Assembly (NCBI GenBank): GCA_030770535.1
Contig: JASVEC010000107.1
Coordinates: forward strand, 1 to 56,383
From: Batkoa obscura
Lineage: Eukaryota > Entomophthoromycota > Entomophthoromycetes > Entomophthorales > Batkoaceae
Length of the DNA: 56,383 nt
Direction of reading: 5' to 3'
Part shown: in pieces, positions 1 through 14,744 of the stretch
How the letters are laid out: each line of letters starts with the position of its first letter
How positions within the stretch are numbered: the first letter of the stretch is position 1
Translations under genes and position numbers: made by a program
Notes under the pieces: model-generated
What the model was told of the DNA's origin: nothing
The model's database searches: none
Seen by the model: only the letters and a program-made list of their open reading frames with translations

Positions 1-501
1 GTAAGAAATAAAGTTCCTTATAGTAAGGAATTTAAAGAACTCAAAGAAGTTCATCGAATTTTAATTTCAAATCTTCACTATAATGTAACTATACAAGATA
101 TTGAAGAATTATTTGGCCAAATTGGTCGCATTCGCTCTGCTAGCTTAAATTTTGATTCCAATGGAAAGTCTCAAGGTACTGGTGAAGTTATTTTTACTCG
201 TGCTTCGGATGCTGCTGCTGCTTTTAAAAAATATCATGGTGTTACCCTTGATGGTCGTTCTATGAAGTTAGCTCTTCCTTATACTCCATCAGCTGTAAAG
301 GCACCAATTTCAACTCGTGTTAGAATACCTCGTGATATTTCTAATGATAAGAGGGCCAATGGTAGTAGAAAAGGTAATAACCAACGTCACCATAAAGCAC
401 GTCGTAATAATGATTCTCGTCCAAAGAAAACCAAGGAAGAGCTTGACCAAGAGTTAGATTCAATCTATTCTAAACCTTCAACCGAAACCAAAGAAAATTA
501 A
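1..501 (+). CDS. ALYREF/Yra1-family mRNA export adaptor (5' truncated)
   Basis: The reading frame is open from the first base of the window and ends in TAA at 499-501, so the 5' part lies outside. The visible ~166 residues start with an RRM: RNP2-like ILISNLHYNV, then EELFGQIGRIRSASL, then an RNP1-like stretch GTGEVIFTRASDAAAAFKKY, ending GRSMKLALP. An Arg/Lys-rich linker follows (residues about 100-145). The C-terminal KTKEELDQELDSIYSKPS matches the short conserved end motif of REF proteins. In this family the protein bridges spliced mRNA and the Mex67/NXF1 export receptor in the nucleus. The RRM plus end motif makes the family call firm; the exact orthologue is less certain. Confidence 0.85.
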   Translation, partial: VRNKVPYSKEFKELKEVHRILISNLHYNVTIQDIEELFGQIGRIRSASLNFDSNGKSQGTGEVIFTRASDAAAAFKKYHGVTLDGRSMKLALPYTPSAVKAPISTRVRIPRDISNDKRANGSRKGNNQRHHKARRNNDSRPKKTKEELDQELDSIYSKPSTETKEN

Positions 502-2123
502 CTTTATTAATCAAACCTCTTCTATATAAATTACAATTCAATTCAATTCATATATGTTTGGTAACTTTACAAAATTACAAATTGAGTTCCTATATTTTCT
601 ACGTAAAAGAGGAACCCATTTGGTTAATATATTATGATTTTAATATAAAGACGTCAATTGTTATATAAAGGATTTTTAATTTTAACAAAATATAAGCAAC
701 TTATATAAGCTATTACAAATTCACTTAATTATTTTTTTATATTATCAAAAGAGCTAAAAATCATCAGGTGGTTCATTAACAGCTATAAATAAAAATATAT
801 TAATAAAACAGGGAAATAATCTATAAGGAAAGAAGGTTTCTTGTATTATAATTATCAATGAATCAAGCTTTGATCTTCAGTATCTTACTGGGTTTAGTAA
901 ACTTCAATTTTATAAAGGATAAAGGATAAAGCATTATAGTGGCTAAAAATATATTAGTAAAAAAAAGTTTTGAGGATGTAACAGATATCTCAGAGGCCAG
1001 AGAGAGAATAAATAAGTAATGATAGAGGTATAAAAATTTAAACGAAAAGGTCAGTTTAATAAAAAATATAAAAGATTTATAAGGATTTGATGTAGGTTAT
1101 AGATAAAGATAAGTCTCAGAATATTGGTAATGAGTTCACTTAATTTATTATAACGAAAAGGTTAGATGTAATAAAGAGTGATTTTTAAAATAGGTATATA
1201 GAAATTATAAATTAATAATAGGAATAATGTATTTATAAACAACGTAATAAGTAAGTTAAAAGTTATGAATCTAAGTGTTTTTGGCAAAATTGATGATTTT
1301 AAACTAAAAAAATAGTTTAATAAACATCCTAGCGTAATATCTATTTTTCATATAGTTTTATAGAGTATGTCACTTTAAATTTTAAATTTTTAGTAAATGT
1401 ATTATGGTAAGATAGTAATCATATGAAACACTAAACAATCTTTTTTAATTTAGGTATATCAGTAATATCAAAAAATACTTTACCAATCTAATATACAAAA
1501 CTTAATAATTTAGTGTAAATGTATTATTTTTAAGCTTTATATAGATCTATTATTCAAATCTAATACTACAAGTTCTAACATCATTATTTTTAACTTACAT
1601 TTATCTTATCAAGTACAATAATTAGCCTTAAATAGCGCCTCTTTCAGTTCTATAAGATTTCACTTTATTTTTAATAAGTATTATAAAATAGTCTATTTCA
1701 AATTTTGAATCATTTTTTAAACTTAATACCTTATTTCATCAAAACAAGACACTTAAATAATTTTATACTAAATGAATTGATATTTTAGAATAATAATTAA
1801 TAAAAATAATAAAAATAAGTATCCTATTTCATGGTGATTGAAGTGCTTCATGTAAAAAGTTATAAGGTATTGGTCATTAAAAATTTTGAATTTTAATGAA
1901 ATAGCTTGATATGAATATAATATATAATATAACTATAATTATATATATGCTAATACAACAGAATATTAATGATTAGTTAATGAGATCGTTATTAAATAGT
2001 ATATTTATTATATATACATATATCCCATTTTAACAATAATCAATTTTTTAAAAAAAGATAGGTGTTTATATTAAGTTTATTTAAAAAAATGTAATAAAGA
2101 AAAGTAAAATTAAGAATAGTCGA
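502..2123. other. AT-rich intergenic stretch
   Basis: About 1.6 kb of very AT-rich DNA between the ALYREF-like gene and the DUF2306-like gene. I see no frame with recognisable protein content, no tRNA-like structure and no MITE copy. Confidence 0.5.
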
Positions 2124-2810
2124 TCAATACCAAGTTTTATAAACGAAAGCTCTAAAAGAGAGAAGGCCAACAGCTAAAATAATTGCCCAAGAATATAAAT
2201 TCCAATAAGGAATTTCTGTTTGAATCAAGTATTCAAATCTTATAATAGCTGGTGTTAAACAACCACCAAAAAATACAATATGATTCCAAAATAGATGTTT
2301 CGTTACATTCTTCTTACGTATATAATAAATAGCTAAACATTGGGCAATAACTTGTAAAGTACCACCAATACTTACAGCAATAGGGAAAAAAGCTACCCCT
2401 TCAAATCTTTCATACCATGCGGTAACTAACCCAATAATTGTTGATGAGATACCAAAGATGAAGCTTAATCTACCTAACCAAATATGCATTTTTCTATAAA
2501 TTGGGCCATGAGATGGGGTATGTAAAAAATTAATCATACATATAATTGTAATTAATGATGCATTAAGTAAATGAATTATAAAACAGGGTCCTATTCCTTT
2601 AAAAAAATAAGGAATACCATGTACAAATATAAACCAAAAACCTAAACTTATCCCTAGTAATAACCAGATATTGAAATTAATTTTCCAAATCGCTCTGTTA
2701 ATATTGTCTTCTTTGATTCTAATATATATATATTTTATTAATAAATGATATTAATAAATAAGATAAATAGGCAGATAGAGATAGACTTACAAATTAGCTT
2801 CTGCGTTCAT
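2124..2810 (-). CDS. DUF2306-like six-span membrane protein
   Basis: Two-exon model. Exon 1 is only 20 bp (2810-2791, seven codons beginning MNAEAN), the intron is 2790-2719 (GTAAGT...AG) and exon 2 is 2718-2124, giving 204 residues. Six hydrophobic segments are visible, roughly residues 20-40, 45-68, 80-103, 110-135, 142-165 and 175-198. Histidines lie in or near the membrane (HLLNAS, HIWLGR, HLFWNH), and the HxWLGR pattern is like DUF2306, a family distantly related to cytochrome b561-type membrane proteins. Heme or redox function is a guess from the family only. Divergent from the FNIP-like gene, 1.1 kb away. Confidence 0.7.
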
Positions 2811-3926
2811 TATTTTTATTTTTATTTTTATTTTGGCTCACTTTGTCTATATATACTATCTCAACTGCACGTTTATAATTTCAATCTATCTCAAACATAA
2901 ACTAATAAGAAGGATTGAATTTCTATTCTTACTATTTACTCCATAATATACAATTCTAATTAATGTTTAAAGGGTATTTAATTATAGCGCTTCCAAGTTT
3001 AAAAGAAGCTTTTATTAATTAATAATGCCGCATTTACTAAAGTTGGTCAAAGGCATTTTAAACTAAAATAAAAAAACCGAAGTTCTTGTAAAAAATAATA
3101 CCGTTTTCATTTTATGATTATCATAGTAAAAGATTATCTTTTTGTGAGTTTAAATTTTATTGTTCAAGACCAAAAGTTTCTAATTCGATTCTTGTTTTTA
3201 GTTTTACTTTTTAATTTGCAATAATTTTCAATAAAATTTATCTTTTAGTATTCTCCTTTTATAGAATAGGTTAGTTTTCTATTCGTTCACTTCATAACTC
3301 GACTATTTATAATAATGTTATAAATTCAATTGTGCTATTACAACAGTATAAAGTCAACACAGTTATACAGAAGTTGATATAAAAATTAAGTAATAGGTTA
3401 TTTATTTTAATAATAAAATCTTAATAAACTATTTCTTTATTTTCAATTAAAATTTCTAATTAGACCCTAATTAAGAATTAATGAAAATAATAATCAAATT
3501 AGATTCGTGCTTCTGACTGTTTAAAATATGTGTGAGGTTTAAAAGTAAATAAAACTAATTTATTTATTTTTATCTCTTAATTGCTGAATAAAACCAAATT
3601 AGAATCTTTTGATACATTATAAATTCCATAAACACAGCAGTTAAGATGCCTTTATGCAATTATTATTGATTTTTATATAACAAAACAAAACAAAACTCAT
3701 TAGTTAAATATTGAAACAAAGAAAGGCATTTGCATTTATACATATTTTTATTTAAAAATTTAAGTTTATTAAAATGATCGAAACAAAATTCAAAGTAAAG
3801 TAAGCCACTTTTAATCACAAATTAATCAATTTCTTTAAATTTAGTAGTCATCTCTTTAATTGGCTGACACAAGAATTTTAAAATATCAACAATTCAAAAA
3901 AGTTCTTTTTATTTAATTTAAATATA
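2811..3926. other. Divergent intergenic region
   Basis: About 1.1 kb between two divergently oriented genes, so it should hold both promoters. It is AT-rich with poly-A/T runs. I see no gene or repeat family member. Confidence 0.5.
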
Positions 3927-6066
3927 ATGTGGCAAAAAATATTTGGTAGTCAGGATAAAAAAGAAGAATACAAAGATTCAGTAAATAAAGTGAAGTAAAT
4001 TTAAAATTAATAAATAATAAATAATAAATAATAACAAACAATAAACAATAAATAAAATTAATTTTAATGAATTAGATTTGAACCTCCCAAAGTTTCACAA
4101 GAAGAATTTCGATTTTTAATTTGTATGGATTTAGGAGATAAAAATAAGGTGACTTTATATGATAGTGAATTATATGAAAAGTAAACTAATTTATATTTAT
4201 AATATATAATATATAATAAATTTAATAATTTAACTTTATTATATTAATTAGTCCAGAGCCAATGGATCAAATACCAGTAAGTTAATGCATTATAAAACCA
4301 AAAGTAAGTTAATTAACCACTCAAATCAAATTAAAGCGTAGAGCTAGTAACTTAGGTATTATTGGGGATATGATGTTTGGTACAGTACCTATGGCCTTTA
4401 AAGGGACAACAACTAAATTACATCCTATCAATGGCAATGTACAACAATTATTAATTACTATATTATTTTCATTAAATGCAAATAATGCTATAACTATGAG
4501 TAATAAATTTATATATAATAATAAAGAAGGAAAGAAAAAAAGAAAGAAAAAAAGAAAGAAAGGATTAATATTTAAATAATTTTTATTTATAGATAATACA
4601 GAGAGTGAAAAAAAAGGATTAACAATACCATTAAAAAAAGAGAATAGTATTAATGAAGACAAATTATCCGATAACGATAGTATAACTAATTCAGAGCATT
4701 TATCAATGAATAATTCATTAGCCAGTTCATTATCTTCTTTTCATAATGTTCATTTAGATAGAAGATTAAAAAAAACAAACATGACTTCAATTGATCAAGG
4801 ACGATTTTTACCATCTACTTTACCAGGTGAAAAAAATCAAGAGAATGTAAGTTATTATCTTATTAATTTTATAATAATAATATTTTTATTTATTATTAAG
4901 GTCAATTTAGAAGGTAAAAGTAAAACAATAATATTTTCAATTGGATTATTAATTAATATTGGTAATAATCGAATTTTAAATGAATTTATTTATTCTCATT
5001 ATTCATTAATTGAAATTAAATTATATCAATTATTTAATTATATTAAATATAATTTAAGTTTACAATGTTTGAATAATTTTAAATTAAAAACTTCAATTAA
5101 ATTGGATCATTCAATATTAGATGAAATTCATTTAAAAGTTAAAAAATTTAAGTTAGATTTTATTAATTTATATTCAATGGACAGAATTCAAGTAAGTAAA
5201 AATTATTATTTAATATATTCATATTTAATATATTACATTTATATAGAATCCATTATGGCTAAATATGCAATCTTTTCCAGAAAAAAAACAAGATTATACT
5301 AATTGTTTATTACAATCTCTATCTTTTCTAATTACTAATTATGATTTAAAATCGTATAATTTGTAAGTTTTTATTCTATTTATTATTATAAAATATCATA
5401 ATTAATTTATTATTATTATTATTATTATTTAATTTATTATTATTGTTATTATTTAGTTTTATTTCATCCTTAATTACAGCTGTTTTATCTACTCATTTAT
5501 CTTGGGTACCTATTGTACCATCTGAGTTTTATAAAGTAAAATTTTATTTTATTTTATTTAATAAAATAATAATATTAATTATTCTATTTAATAGGGTCAA
5601 AATCCAAGTTTAAAATTAAGCTACAATCCTTTATGGGCTCAATTATAGTAAATTAGAATTTACTTTAATCACTTATAATTCTGTTAACTCAAACCTCTTT
5701 TTTAGTGATTTATATGGTTGTATTGGAATATATAATAAATTAAGTCGAACAATTTTAATGGGCAAAAATGATAAATTAATGGATCAATTATTATTTTTAT
5801 TAACTTATTTTATACGGTGTAATGATATTATTATTAAATCTGAAAAATGTCAATTTGATCAAATTGCTAAAAATATTCATGATATTATGGATTTAAATAA
5901 AGAAAAAGGTAATAAATATTTTATTCTTGTTTTTAATTTATATAAAGTTAAATTAAATTAATTATATATTTTAGATGAAAATAAAGAAAATAAAGAAAAT
6001 GGAGAAAGTGATAATAATAATAACAATAATAATAATAACAATAATAATAATAATAATAATAATAAC

Positions 6067-6110
<44 letters not shown>

Positions 6111-7013
6111 AAATAATAATAATAATGAAAATGAAAGTGAAAAAGAAAAGGATTTAAATATTAAACAATCTAATAGTTATGAGAGTACTACTACAGATAG
6201 TAAAAGTAATTATACTGACACTATTAATCCTTTTCAATATAATAGTGAATTTATTCAATTAAATAATATGATTGAAACACTTGTATATCCTACTATAGAA
6301 ACATCGGATATTCACTTTTTATTTTCAAAATGTTACGCACGATCATTATTATGTAATTATCATTCACATTATTTATCTGATCCTGTATTATTTGGTATGC
6401 CAAATGATATCAAAAATATAGAATTAATTCAATTAGACTTATTAAATTCATTGAAATTCCCAATTGATGAACATTTATCTCAAGCTAATTGTGTTGTAGC
6501 GGATACTACTAATTTTCAAGTAAATTTATTGGGATGTGAATTAAGGTAATAATAATAATAATAATCCTTTTTAAATCCTTTTTAAATTCTTTTTAAATTA
6601 ATGCAAGTTCTAATACTTATTTTAATTCTAGTGAAGTTGAGAATACCCCAAAATTTCATACAAAATTAATTCAACCAAGTCAACATATCTTAGAAACATT
6701 ACAAGAAACTTATCAATTATTTAAATTTGGTATGTCATCCGAATCTTGTACTCAATATTTAGAAGATCGTTTACGTCAATTACATTATAAATCTTTATTA
6801 TTAGCTTCTTTATTAAGATCTAATTCTATTGATTTTAATTTAATTAATAATTTATCTAAAACTTTAAAGTAAGTTAATAATAATTTAATTTATTTATTTA
6901 TATTAATATATTTTTAATTTTATATAATTCTCAGCTGTCATGAATCTGATTTACCAATCATTGTTTCTATAACAAAAACATATGATCCATTAGCTAATCA
7001 TTTACCATGGTGA
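3927..7013 (+). CDS. Folliculin-interacting protein (FNIP/Lst4) homologue
   Basis: Thirteen short exons with 12 small introns. Exon 1 is 3927-3994, exon 2 4076-4180, exon 3 4252-4276, exon 4 from 4337; the 54-bp intron 4847-4900 stays in frame if retained. FNIP landmarks appear in order: FRFLICMD...VTLYDSEL; GDMMFGTVPMAFKGTTTKLH; ITAVLSTHLSWVPIV; LWAQLYDLYGCIG...LSRTILMGKN; LLFLLTYFIRCND; and the C-terminal LEDRLRQLHYKSLLLASLLR with DLPIIVSI. These match the longin/DENN architecture of vertebrate FNIP1/2 more clearly than yeast Lst4. FNIP pairs with folliculin to act on Rag GTPases in TORC1 nutrient signalling at the lysosome or vacuole. An asparagine-rich insert interrupts it at about 6011-6125. 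The stop codon is only 24 bp from the convergent VPS53 stop. Confidence 0.88.
6011..6125 (+). repeat. AAT repeat coding poly-asparagine in the FNIP-like gene
   Basis: Imperfect AAT/AAC/GAA trinucleotide repeat within a coding exon. It stays in frame and gives more than 30 mostly Asn residues in a linker between conserved blocks. Confidence 0.85.
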
Positions 7014-7037
7014 TTAAAAAAAACATTTGAATTTTTT

Positions 7038-10089
<3,052 letters not shown>

Positions 10090-10322
10090 CTCAGATTTTA
10101 TTTTTATAATTTAAAAAAATAAAATTTAATTTTTTAAAAAACAACGCTATTTTAATTTATTCTAAGCCACTGAGGAATTCTACCAATAAACTAAACTTCC
10201 TTCAATTTACCAATGATGTAGACAAATTGAAAATTTTCGGTTCTGAATAACGTAATAAATAATATAAAAGCGATATTTGAACTGCAAAAAAAGGTATTTC
10301 AATTTGTTTCAATTCTAAGATC

Positions 10323-11653
10323 ATGCTATTAAAACAACTTCATCTCACTAGATTCAATTCTTTCTATCAATTAATTCGAAATTATACAAGTAACTTCACC
10401 AATTTTATTTATAGAACCTAATCCTCTAATAATTCTCTTATTAGCTTATAAACATGACAACATAAACAAAATCATATCACTAACACTCCCCAATGCAGCT
10501 GTGAAACAGCTAGATTATTATTGGTTACGAGATAATTGTACTTGTCCTCAATGTATTGATCCAAGTAGTACTCAAAAGTTACATTCTAGTGGAGAAATTA
10601 ATTTGGATTTAAAATTAAAAGATATGAAAGTTGAACAAAATCAATTAAAATTATTATGGGAAAAAAATTCATTAATAAATGAAGTAGAGGAGGAATTAAA
10701 AAAGGGAAAGCTTGAAGAAGGTCATAAAACTGTTTATGATTTGAAGGATTTAACTGGTGAAATCGAACCCTTATTAAGTGTTCCTATTAAAATTTGGGAT
10801 GATACAATCCATTTAAAAAACATAACATTTGATTATCAACACTACCTCAAAGACCCTAAATTACCACTTTTAAATTTATATAAATATGGTATAGTCTTAT
10901 TAAATAATGTAGAATCTGGAGAAAATATAGTGAATAAGATAGGAGAAAAAATAGGACCTATTATGAGTACTTTTTATGGTACTAATTGGCATGTAAAAAG
11001 TGTAACTAAGCCTAATAATATAGCTTATACTGGGTTAAAGCTGAATTTTCATATGGATTTATTGTAAGTATTATTATTATTATTATTCAATTTTTATTTT
11101 TGTTTATATCATATTAATTTTATATTATAATGATAGATATTTTGAATCCCCACCAGGCATTCAACTATTAAATTGTCTTGAAAATGAAGCTACTGGAGGT
11201 AATAGTTTATTTTTAGATGGGCTAAAAATTCTATCTGATTTAAAACATCAATTCCCAGAATATTACAATATATTACAACAAACTCTAGTAACTTACAAAT
11301 ATAATAATGATGGTCATCATATGATTTTTAAACGACCTATTATAGAAGAAAATCATAACTTTAATTCATCACCCAATTTCAATTATGCTCCACCCTTTAT
11401 GGGTAAACTGGATCTAGTCAATATTAATCAATGTCAATTATTTTATAAAGCAATGAGTAAATTAGATGAATTAATATCCCAAAATCAAATTTTATTAAAT
11501 TTTAAATTAAATAAAAATACTTGTGTACTATTTAATAATCGACGTTTATTACATGCAAGAGAAAAATTCGAAACTTCAGGTAATCGACACTTTAATGGCA
11601 CTTATGTAGGTTTGGATCCCTTTTTAGATACTATTCGTAAACTGATTAAATAA
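10323..11653 (+). CDS. Gamma-butyrobetaine dioxygenase-like Fe(II)/2-oxoglutarate oxygenase
   Basis: Three exons: 10323-10389, 10445-11063 and 11137-11653, with introns of 55 and 73 bp, giving 400 residues. The N-terminal zinc-binding domain has WLRDNCTCPQC with Cys54, Cys56 and Cys59, the CxCxxC spacing of BBOX1, and His116 in GHKTVYDL as the likely fourth ligand. The C-terminal TauD-like domain has HMDL (His225, Asp227) and the distal His368 in RRLLHAREKF, then GTYVGLD. BBOX1 makes carnitine, the last step of its synthesis. The first ~22 residues (MLLKQLHLTRFNSFYQLIRN) are Arg/Lys/Ser-containing, without acidic residues, like a mitochondrial presequence. The 10390-10444 intron was chosen because it restores the frame and has normal length. 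Trimethyllysine dioxygenase is the alternative, but the zinc ligands favour the butyrobetaine enzyme. Confidence 0.85.
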
Positions 11654-11755
11654 TTATTAAATTAATTGAGTTTTAAAGTTTAAAGTTTGTTACTTTTATT
11701 TTGATTATTACTATTATTATATTTATTTGTTTTATTTATTTACTTATTACTATTT

Positions 11756-12997
11756 TTATTTCATTTTTTTCAATTCTTCGATCGCTTTTAATAAAAATTC
11801 AATAGCATGATCCGGTTCATTGTAAGTTAAACTACTTAATGCATTTTTAATCAACTTCTTTCCTTCAGTTTCTGCTTCTTGTTTTCGATTGATATCATCA
11901 TAGTTAATTTCATTAGCTATCGTATCTCTATTATAACTATTATAACTATTATTATTATTAATTATAGATTGTTGATTAAAATTAGGAGTTTGTTGTTCAT
12001 TATTAATTTCTTTAAAAGCCTTATTGTCATTACTAAAGCTAAGCTTAGTCTGTTGTTCGTTTGAATCCAAACCATTTTCTTCCGATTTAGTAATTGGACT
12101 AATAGGTGGATATTGTTGTGATAAATTGCTCCATTCATTAGGTGGCTCGATTGGTGTATGCTCATTTGGTGGAATATACGCTTCTTCTCCTAATTAATAA
12201 GTGGAAATATAAAAACATTTAAAAAAATTTATATTAAATTCAATTTACCTTTATTCTTTATACCTTCTTTCATTAATTTATTCACTTGTACTGCTTTGTA
12301 CTTACAATATGTCATCTTTTCTTCTAGCTTAAAACAAGTATTAGTTAATTTTATATAAAAAATAACCTAGTTTTTCTATTGATTGTTCCTTACCTCTGGA
12401 TCTTTTTCTCCACAAGTAATAATTAGTATTTCTAAAAAATTACCAGCAGCTAAATAAGCCATAGAGGTTTTACTAATTTATTATTAAATCTTTTTTAGAG
12501 ATATCATATACATAAATCGACTTACGCATCATAAGCTTTTTGATGAAATCCATTCTCTGCTTTTTGAAACGCTTGATCTATTACTTTCTGTAATTGTAAT
12601 TTAGCTTCATCATCATTGACTAAATATCCTTTTTTTAATAATAACTCTTTTTCCTAATAAAAATAAATTATTTGATTCTGTTGAACTTGACATCAGTTTT
12701 TATTCCATTTGATACTTTTTATTACTTTAAAATATTTCACTTACTTTCTCTGCCCTATCCATTAAATTACTTAAATAAAGTTTACTATCATCTTGCATTA
12801 AATTTAATCCCATTGACTTATTAATCCCATGTAACAAACCTAAATACAGAAAATTGTTTTATTATTAAATGATAATTAATAGTTAATTGAATTGATTATC
12901 ACTTACAATAATAAGATACCAAGGGTAACTTCCCTTTAACCTCCTTTGATCTTGTTAAAAATTGATTGATACTCTTTAATTCTACAGGTAAATTCAT
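11756..12997 (-). CDS. VTA1: VTA1/LIP5 homologue, Vps4 activator in ESCRT/MVB pathway
   Basis: The start at 12997 gives MNLPVELKSINQFLTRSKEV, followed by PLVSYYC, the typical opening of VTA1 (MIT-like N-terminal domain). Later exons give SNLMDRAEK, DDEAKLQLQKVIDQAFQKAE and MAYLAAGNFLEIL, all recognisable VTA1/LIP5 motifs. A low-complexity Asn/Gln/Ser linker leads to the C-terminal VSL-type helix hairpin, KKLIKNALSSLTYNEPDHAIEFLLKAIEEL, which in the family dimerises and stimulates the Vps4 ATPase on endosomes. About five short introns. The gene converges on the dioxygenase gene with ~100 bp between stops. Confidence 0.85.
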
Positions 12998-14293
12998 ATA
13001 GTTTTATATTTACTTAATTACTAATCAAAAAAGCTCAATTTATTTGGTTTACTAAAAGTTTGATTTTGTTTTTTAAAAATAATGTCCAATAAAGGAAAAG
13101 ATAGCATAACCAATAAACGGACACCAAGTAAAAAGGATGGATAGTAAACTAGACAAGGGGAAGCTAGAAAGTGCAAGGACTTTACTCTTACAATTTAACT
13201 AATACTGATATATTTTATTATCTCTCAATATTATAAAAAAAATTAAACTCTTGATTTTAAAGAGATTCTAGACTCCAAGAATCTATCTCCTATTCTAAGC
13301 TAATCTTCACAAGTCTATGAAAGGTAGCACCTAAAATAATTATACCATATATATATAATAAGCAATACTTTAATAAACAGGATAACTATATTCTATAAAT
13401 GCAAATCTAATTATACCTATAAAAAGCTCTAAAAAAATTATTTGAATCGGATTAGATTCCGTCTGATTAATAGAATAGCATTGTTGATAGCGACAACTTG
13501 AGAATTAATATCAATATATATTAGAATGTGTTAGAATGACGCTATAATGTAATATTAACTGCTGACTGGATAAATAACTAATAGTTTGATAAAACTATCA
13601 AATCAATAGAATTTTAAATGCTACTATTATATAATAACAGCGGAAAGGGTTTTATATTAGAATAAAAACAAATAGACTAACTGATGCCTTAGTAGCAATC
13701 CTCTTATCAACATACAGGCAAGCCACATTATTGTCGAGCTTTTTTGCTACACATTGTGGCATCATTTGAATGATTCCACTAACGGTATCAGCTTCGCATT
13801 GAACCAGAAATAACAAGCCCAAAAGTATTTGGCTAATATAGAACTTTATAACCACAATTGATACAGCACACAGCCTAGACTGCGAATCACCCATAGTAAT
13901 CATTACTGCTATGTCACTGTACTTTTGATTATTATTAGCTATCTGCTGTAAAAAAACTGATAATGAAGAAACAAAGAGTGAAAAAATGGCCTTTTTACAC
14001 CTTTCAGTTATCAATTCTCAACTTTAGCAGCTACGGAGTAACTACTTAAAGTGAATTAAATCAAAACATGATGTTAAAGTCAAGCTTTTAAATTAAGTTT
14101 AAAGATTGATACAATGATCATGTATTTTATATTTATTACTTATTTTGATTCAAAAAGTTCTGATTATTTGATATAATTAGTTGACATTTAAACAAACCAA
14201 TAATAAAGCTTAAATTCAACCAACTCTAATCGAATCAAAATATTAGAATAAAGCATGTGCAATTCAATTATAGTTTCAGCCTATTCTAGCATA
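12998..14293. other. Intergenic region before the DDE transposon
   Basis: About 1.3 kb. It includes one short open frame of unusual composition (separate entry) and a peptide-like start at 13082 (MSNKGKDSITNKRTP...) that stops after 20 codons. Nothing else recognised. Confidence 0.4.
13652..14014 (-). CDS. Doubtful short open frame, possibly secreted-protein remnant
   Basis: A 120-codon open frame in a stretch visibly richer in G and C than its surroundings. An internal ATG (MGDSQSRLCAVSIVVI) precedes a hydrophobic run ending LLGLLFLVQCEADTV, which resembles a signal peptide or single membrane span. Cysteines follow (MMPQCVAKK, NNVACLY). No family is recognised. It may be a young gene, a decayed gene or chance. 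Confidence 0.2.
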   Translation of the reverse strand: MITERCKKAIFSLFVSSLSVFLQQIANNNQKYSDIAVMITMGDSQSRLCAVSIVVIKFYISQILLGLLFLVQCEADTVSGIIQMMPQCVAKKLDNNVACLYVDKRIATKASVSLFVFILI

Positions 14294-14318
14294 TGGGGTT
14301 GTCTGAATTAGTTTCATT
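14294..14318 (+). repeat. Left terminal inverted repeat of the DDE element
   Basis: Begins TGGGGTTGTC and is preceded by TA (14292-14293). About 20 of the first 24 positions match the reverse complement of the right end. The following bases (CATTATTTTATCC) match the outer part of the MITE family. Confidence 0.75.
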
Positions 14319-14624
14319 ATTTTATCCAATTTTAAAAAAATTTGTATTTTAAAAACTTCGCTTAAAATTCTATAAAATCACATCTTTTATTAAAACAAAA
14401 GTACCCAAACACAGTTCTAAATCATTCTATTATAGCTCATACTGTAAGTTAGTTGAATTTCTACTAGATCTTAAATACATGTTCTTATAAAGCTTAATTG
14501 AGAAATATTTATTATCAACTGCTTTATAACCAACATCGTAGATTTATTATCAAATAAATAAACTACTTTAATGTTATAATTACATTATTAATATGTTGCC
14601 AAGTTAATAAATAGCTGCATGGGA

Positions 14625-14711
14625 GGGAGTGGTCAGCCCCAAAACTATAATTGACCATCCCTATATAGTACAAGTAATAATAGTTTTTACATATTATTAC
14701 AGTTACTTGTT
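14625..14711. repeat. Two subterminal hairpins in the DDE element
   Basis: Two imperfect inverted repeats lie between the transposase stop and the left end: 14625-14635 GGGAGTGGTCA with 14652-14661 TGACCATCCC, and 14669-14682 (ACAAGTAATAATA) with 14692-14711 ending TTACTTGT. Possible transposase-binding sites or a terminator; function is inferred from position only. Confidence 0.5.
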
Positions 14712-14744
14712 CTTTGACTATTTATTAACTTAGCTATTAATAAC

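Noticed and set aside
4321-4662. Minus-strand hydrophobic open frame opposite the FNIP-like gene
   Set aside because: It is the reverse complement of conserved FNIP exons 4-5 and has no family features of its own.
5975-6157. Open frame of almost only isoleucine
   Set aside because: Out-of-frame reading of the AAT repeat that codes Asn in the FNIP-like gene.
10390-10414. 25-bp intron in the dioxygenase gene
   Set aside because: A 55-bp intron using the same donor and a later acceptor at 10443-10444 also keeps the frame and matches usual intron length here.
13082-13144. Peptide starting MSNKGKDSITNKRTPSKKDG
   Set aside because: Stops after 20 codons and no following exon could be supported, so it was not listed as a gene.
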